This document shows positions 6,223-9,671 of a stretch of DNA of 9,671 nucleotides, piece by piece (position 1 is the stretch's first letter; each line of letters opens with the position of its first letter). The stretch is taken from positions 1-9,671 of the forward strand of contig CAMWLD010000056.1 of NCBI GenBank assembly GCA_947175005.1, read 5' to 3'. The translations under genes were made by a program, and so were the position numbers. This stretch comes from an uncultured Ruminococcus sp. (lineage in GTDB: Bacteria; Bacillota; Clostridia; Oscillospirales; Ruminococcaceae). The notes below the pieces were generated by a model, which searched no databases, had not been told where the DNA came from, and saw only the letters and a list, made by a program, of their open reading frames with translations.

Positions 6223-6702
6223 TCACCTAAGCTCATCTCTCACACACATAAGCGCAAAACCCAATAAATTTCTCCCTTGCCATTTGCTTCTGTCAAGCCG
6301 CCGCTCATCTTTCATTGAAAGCCCTATTCCCCAGATTTTATCCTGTACAGCGCACTCCGCCAAAATATTCTCTCCCGTGTCAAGCAAGCGTTTTTTCAGT
6401 TCCTCATTCTGCGCAAATTTCTGCACCAACCCCCTGTAAACAATGACCTGCCGCAACCCGTCCCAAACCCCTTCATCATAATTTTCCACCGACCGCCCCA
6501 GCGCCTTTATCTTCCCCACATTGTCCGTCTTTAGTATCTCCCCGGCAATATCCGTATCTCCGAAAACCCTTGCCTTTTGATACATCATATATTGCTCCGC
6601 AGACGAAAATTTAACGCCCTCGAAAACAAAATCCGATAAATACCAATTGCTTAAATACCCGTTGATCTCGTCCGGATTGTGAAAGCAAATTATCTTTCGC
6701 AT
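6223..6702 (-). CDS. NADAR/YbiA-family N-glycosidase-like protein
   Basis: This 159-residue protein matches the NADAR fold over its whole length. Characterised members cleave N-glycosidic bonds: E. coli YbiA acts on early riboflavin-pathway intermediates, and others remove ADP-ribose from guanine bases or process NAD-related metabolites. Visible family landmarks are LSNW (17-20), FSSAEQYMMYQKA (32-44) with Glu36, LGR (68-70), WD (80-81), KFAQN, LLDTG (106-110), ILAEC with Glu116, Asp121, WGIG (124-127) and GRNLLGFALM near the end. All are intact, so it is probably active. The ATG at 6702 has AAAGGAG 10 nt upstream and lies 26 nt after the GNAT stop. No DarT toxin gene is adjacent, which favours metabolite repair over an antitoxin role. 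The exact substrate cannot be read from the sequence. Confidence 0.88.
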   Translation of the reverse strand: MRKIICFHNPDEINGYLSNWYLSDFVFEGVKFSSAEQYMMYQKARVFGDTDIAGEILKTDNVGKIKALGRSVENYDEGVWDGLRQVIVYRGLVQKFAQNEELKKRLLDTGENILAECAVQDKIWGIGLSMKDERRLDRSKWQGRNLLGFALMCVRDELR

Positions 6703-6728
6703 ATCAATTAATCTCCTTTGTTTAAAAA

Positions 6729-7136
6729 TTATTTTTTGAGCTTTTTCATAAAAAATATCTCCACCGCCTCCCCCGGCAGCAGCAGCGCACCGCAGTCCGT
6801 GTAACCGTTTTTTCTGTAAAAAAACTGCCCACTCTCATTTGAAAGAGTCGACGTCATGACCATACCGTAATTTTTCCCTGTCATCTCCCTTTCCCAAAAC
6901 TCTAAAAGCGCCGAACCGTACCCCCTGCCCCTGTACTCTTCAAGAATAAAAAGCATATTCATAAACGGCGTGTTATCCCAAAATAAATTATACCGAAGCC
7001 ACCCAATAAATCCGCCCTCTCCGACCATTATAACGACCCGATTTTTTTCGATCGAATCCCTTAATACTTCATCGCTTATGTGCCTGTCATACTTACTTAT
7101 AACTTCAAAATCCCCGACCTCTGCAAACCTTATCAT
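6729..7136 (-). CDS. GNAT-family N-acetyltransferase
   Basis: This 135-residue cytoplasmic protein carries the acetyl-CoA pyrophosphate-binding motif R/QxxGxG/A as EYRGRGYGSALL (about 67-78), preceded by beta-4 FMNMLFILEEY and followed by the usual late motif FFYRKNGY (105-112). Such enzymes transfer an acetyl group to an amine on a small molecule or protein; the acceptor here is unknown. The length is close to a minimal single GNAT domain. I use the ATG at 7136, 10 nt from AGAGGTGA (7146-7153), rather than a TTG two codons upstream. That Shine-Dalgarno contains the stop codon of the preceding rlmA gene and the gap is 9 nt, so translation of the two is probably coupled. Confidence 0.85.
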   Translation of the reverse strand: MIRFAEVGDFEVISKYDRHISDEVLRDSIEKNRVVIMVGEGGFIGWLRYNLFWDNTPFMNMLFILEEYRGRGYGSALLEFWEREMTGKNYGMVMTSTLSNESGQFFYRKNGYTDCGALLLPGEAVEIFFMKKLKK

Positions 7137-7145
7137 ACCCAAAAA

Positions 7146-7153
7146 TCACCTCT
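7146..7153 (-). promoter_or_regulatory. GNAT ribosome binding site overlapping the rlmA stop
   Basis: AGAGGTGA on the minus strand ends with the TGA stop of the rlmA-like gene. The 10-nt spacing to the ATG at 7136 suits translational coupling; the upstream TTG would be only 4 nt away. Confidence 0.6.
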
Positions 7154-7994
7154 CGGTTCTCTTGTAAACAATGACCTCAAACTCCGCATTTGTTGTAAGA
7201 CTTTCCAAAGCCTCCACCCGCGCGTGCCCCTCCCGCCCCGTCTTGTAATAATAGGGCGTCATTGCAAAAAGGCTGCGGATATCTTCCGAATTATTAAGAT
7301 GTATTTCCCTTGAAACCTTAATGACCTCCAACAGTTCAAATCCCGATAATCCGTAATCGCCGACAACATTCTCATAAGCTTCATCATAAATTTTTTCCTT
7401 GAAGCTCATTAAGTGTCCCGCCCCGGGAATCGCCATAATAAGCGCACCGCCCAGTCTTATCACCCGTTCAAATTCCTCCCTGCACAAAGGCGCAAACATA
7501 GTCATAAGCAGCGAGACCGCACCGTCCCCCACAGGCAAATTAAACACGCTTGCCGCCGCCGTTTCGCAGAGAATATCCGCACCCGTAAGCCGCTTTGCCG
7601 CCTTTGCGCAGGCATTTTTTGAAATATCCACCCCGGCGAATGTACATACGGGTAAAATTTTCTTCTCCGAAATTGCTCTGCAAACCCTCTCCGTGTAATA
7701 CCCCTCGCCGCAGCCCGAATCCAGCAGCAAACCGCCCTTATAATATTTCAGAGCAGCCCCCTCTACCGCCTCCGCCAGATGTGAATAATACCCCTTATTC
7801 AAAAAATTCGCACGGGCATTCACCATCATTTTGTTGTCCCCCGGGTCAGCCGAATGCTTAGCATTCGCAGGCAGCAAATTCACATATCCCTTTGCTGAAA
7901 TATCAAAGCAGTGCCCCTTTCCGCAGCGGTAAACACGCTCATCTCGCTCCATTTCACCCCCGCACACAGGGCAAATAAAAACACTCTTTTTCAT
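7146..7994 (-). CDS. rlmA: 23S rRNA (guanine-N1)-methyltransferase, RlmA-like
   Basis: The 282-residue protein has the RlmA layout. An N-terminal zinc site is formed by C8, C11, C24 and H28 (CPVC...CGKGH), followed by FDISAKGYVNLL. The signature HSADPGDNKMMVNARANFL (47-65) comes next, then a class I SAM-binding fold with LLLDSGCGEGYYT (89-101) and GVDISKNA after beta-2. RlmA enzymes methylate N1 of G745 (RlmAI) or G748 (RlmAII/TlrB, linked to tylosin tolerance) in the 23S rRNA hairpin 35 exit-tunnel region. Which of the two applies cannot be decided here. The ATG at 7994 has a weak Shine-Dalgarno (AGGCAGAG), but no better start is visible. It leads a likely four-gene transcript with GNAT, NADAR and SDR genes. 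Confidence 0.9.
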   Translation of the reverse strand: MKKSVFICPVCGGEMERDERVYRCGKGHCFDISAKGYVNLLPANAKHSADPGDNKMMVNARANFLNKGYYSHLAEAVEGAALKYYKGGLLLDSGCGEGYYTERVCRAISEKKILPVCTFAGVDISKNACAKAAKRLTGADILCETAAASVFNLPVGDGAVSLLMTMFAPLCREEFERVIRLGGALIMAIPGAGHLMSFKEKIYDEAYENVVGDYGLSGFELLEVIKVSREIHLNNSEDIRSLFAMTPYYYKTGREGHARVEALESLTTNAEFEVIVYKRTER

Positions 7995-8022
7995 AAAAAA
8001 TCTCTGCCTTTTTCACATGAAT

Positions 8023-8052
8023 TTTATAAATAATCCTATCCGGAAAATTCAA
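8023..8052 (-). promoter_or_regulatory. Candidate promoter of the rlmA operon
   Basis: TTGAAT (8052-8047 on the minus strand) and TATAAA (8028-8023) are separated by 18 bp. The predicted transcript starts near 8016, about 22 nt before the rlmA start. No terminator separates it from the upstream MutS-like gene, so read-through is also possible. Confidence 0.55.
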
Positions 8053-8067
8053 ATATTCCACCGAAAA

Positions 8068-9671
8068 TCACTCATCGGTTTTCTTATTTTTCCTTTTGCG
8101 TATTTCCTCCGCACTTATCCCGAACTCCCTGAAAATATCCCCCGCAAGTCCCGAATGCATAGGCTCGCCCGGCAATATCCTGTAAAGCCGTTTCCCCTCA
8201 TCTGCCCTCGCCGTAATGCTCACCGGAACACTCCTGCAATCGGGGTCGTCTGCGATATCACCACACTTTCTCGCCACCTCCGTAATATGCGTTGCAAATA
8301 TCCCCCTCACCCCTATAATGCAGAAAATCCTCACCAGTTCTTCCGCAATTTCCGCACATTCCGTCGGGGTAGTGCTCTGTATGGATTCGTTCATCAAAAG
8401 CAAACTCCGCTCCGTAGCTGTTTCGCTGATAATTTTCATATCCTTAATTTCCGTGGTGAACCTGCTTGCATTTATCCCCGTTTCCTCCTCTTTCGGGAAA
8501 TGGGTGAAAATATAGTCGCACAGTGAAATTTCGCACATCTCCGCCGTCACGTAAAACCCCGTCATTCCCATTAAAAAGCATAACCCCACCCCCCTTACAA
8601 ACGTAGTCTTTCCTCCGTTGTTCGGCCCCGTCAGAATGTAAAATCTCCCCTTATCATCAAAGCAAATATCATTCCTGACAATAAGCTCGTCACCCTTGTC
8701 ATAAGGCTTTGCCGCCGCCGCTTTCAGGAAAAAGCAGGGGTCGAACAGTCCCTTTATCTCCCCCTCCCTGCCGCTTTCCCTCAAACCGGGACGGCACATC
8801 TTCAGCCCCCTGCTTTCCGCCGACATAACGATCTTCGCCAGCCCGTCGTAAATTTCCAACTGTTCCTCTATCCTCGAAATGCTCTCAAACGTCAGCCGCT
8901 CAAAGCTTGCCAAAGCCCCCCGCAGCCTCGTCACATATTCCCCCGTTATCTTCTCCAGAGCCACAAACAGCGCCTTGTCCGCCTCTCTTATATACCCGTC
9001 TCCCGCCAGCTCATCATCTCCCGACCGCCGCATTTTCCCCATAACATAAGTATCGGGACGTGCCGCACTTTTGTAAAATATCCTGTCAAAAACACTGGGT
9101 TTTTCCCCCGCCGCCTTGTCGGAAACCCCCACTATCCCCGCCGCCGTAGGCTTCATTTCCTCATTGAAATTTATCGCCACCGTCACCGACCGTATCCGCT
9201 TTGAAAGCACCTCGCGAAGCTCCTCAACATTCCTCTTCATCTCCCCGAAATCTTCCGAATTATACCGCTCCTCTATCTCTCCGAAAAATTTGCCGAACGC
9301 CTTTGATTTTATCTTCCCCGAAATCTCACCGTAAAGCCCGTGCAAATCCTCCATACAGCCTATATAGCACCCCAGCGCCTCCGTCACACTGCCGAGCGCA
9401 CCGAAGGAATCCGGCGAACCGCCCCCCGCGCACTTGTGCTCGCTTTCCAGAAGCTCCCTCGCCGCCTTGTGTATCGCAGGCGAAAGCCTCGGGCAGTTCA
9501 TCACATCCTCCAGCGCGTCCAGCCTGTACTCCGCCGTTTCCACATCATTGCAGACTTCCCGAAACAGCTTCATCACCGCATTCGGATTCCTCGGCATTAT
9601 CGCTCTCGCCGCATTCTCCGCCATTAGATCTCCCAAAAACGCCCCCGAATATTTTTCCGCCAGCATTATCC
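8068..9671 (-). CDS. MutS-like ATPase (5' end cut by the window edge)
   Basis: At least 532 residues of a MutS-related protein are present, comprising helical core/lever sequence and the C-terminal ABC-type ATPase. There is no visible mismatch-recognition domain, as in short clostridial MutS-like proteins rather than canonical MutS. Counting from the ATG at 9666, Walker A is GPNNGGKTT (347-355), a MutS-specific form. SRFTTEIKDM (401-410) matches the MutS segment after it, Walker B is LLLMNES (422-428), and the switch histidine is in THITE (H460). The Walker B acidic pair is Asn426-Glu427 instead of Asp-Glu. The frame stays open upstream of 9666 and the first residues look internal to a helix, so the real start probably lies outside the window. 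There is no Smr domain as in MutS2. The substrate is unknown; a role in DNA mismatch repair should not be assumed. Confidence 0.85.
   Translation of the reverse strand, partial: IMLAEKYSGAFLGDLMAENAARAIMPRNPNAVMKLFREVCNDVETAEYRLDALEDVMNCPRLSPAIHKAARELLESEHKCAGGGSPDSFGALGSVTEALGCYIGCMEDLHGLYGEISGKIKSKAFGKFFGEIEERYNSEDFGEMKRNVEELREVLSKRIRSVTVAINFNEEMKPTAAGIVGVSDKAAGEKPSVFDRIFYKSAARPDTYVMGKMRRSGDDELAGDGYIREADKALFVALEKITGEYVTRLRGALASFERLTFESISRIEEQLEIYDGLAKIVMSAESRGLKMCRPGLRESGREGEIKGLFDPCFFLKAAAAKPYDKGDELIVRNDICFDDKGRFYILTGPNNGGKTTFVRGVGLCFLMGMTGFYVTAEMCEISLCDYIFTHFPKEEETGINASRFTTEIKDMKIISETATERSLLLMNESIQSTTPTECAEIAEELVRIFCIIGVRGIFATHITEVARKCGDIADDPDCRSVPVSITARADEGKRLYRILPGEPMHSGLAGDIFREFGISAEEIRKRKNKKTDE

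Noticed and set aside
6164..6226. GTG start of the SDR gene overlapping the NADAR stop (GTGA)
   Set aside because: It looks like classic coupling, but there is no good Shine-Dalgarno for it, it adds 21 residues before the Rossmann strand, and the ATG at 6163 has AAGGAG at 8 nt.
8017..8526. 169-codon plus-strand frame over the MutS-like gene's 3' end
   Set aside because: It is antisense to conserved MutS ATPase motifs and its product resembles no protein family I recognise.

Overview
The window looks like chromosomal core sequence from a Bacillota (Firmicutes) bacterium, most likely a gut-type clostridium of the Ruminococcus/Oscillospiraceae kind. The reasons are an RqcH-type ribosome quality-control factor, Shine-Dalgarno sites of the AGGAGG type, sigma-A-like promoters with 17-18 bp spacers, T-rich intrinsic terminators and a clostridial-type atypical SDR protein. 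The genus is an inference from protein style, not a search result. I see no phage, transposase, CRISPR or plasmid genes.

Layout: (1) 1-129, minus strand: the 5' end of a small membrane protein of the YtaF/MntP type, running off the left edge. (2) 130-616: a non-coding divergent region with a roughly 113 bp palindromic repeat, a second hairpin that may be a terminator, two candidate promoters and the glgP leader, which carries a perfect 14 bp palindrome. (3) 617-2971, plus strand: glycogen phosphorylase, followed by a strong terminator. (4) 3144-3274: a tRNA-Ser(CGA) gene with its own near-consensus promoter, then a hairpin that can terminate both the tRNA and the convergent rqcH. Degenerate 7-bp repeats (TTGCCTC-like) lie on both sides of this locus in inverted orientation. 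(5) 3415-9671: six genes, all on the minus strand. In transcription order these are a MutS-like ATPase (its 5' end is cut by the right edge), rlmA-like 23S rRNA methyltransferase, a GNAT acetyltransferase, a NADAR/YbiA-like N-glycosidase, an NAD-dependent epimerase/dehydratase-like protein, and rqcH.

How they fit together: rlmA, GNAT, NADAR and the SDR gene are spaced by 9-59 nt behind one promoter-like site and are probably one transcript. rqcH has its own good promoter just after the SDR gene. Translation-related functions recur (rRNA methylation, tRNA-Ser, stalled-ribosome rescue), but I see no evidence that they form one system. glgP is an independent carbon-storage gene. Codon boundaries and Shine-Dalgarno placement argue that several genes start downstream of the longest possible ORF (rqcH at 5157, SDR at 6163, GNAT at 7136).

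I did not find a convincing undescribed system. The items most worth a second look are the palindromic repeat, the inverted heptamer repeats around the tRNA gene, the orphan NADAR gene, and the Asp-to-Asn change in the Walker B motif of the MutS-like protein.
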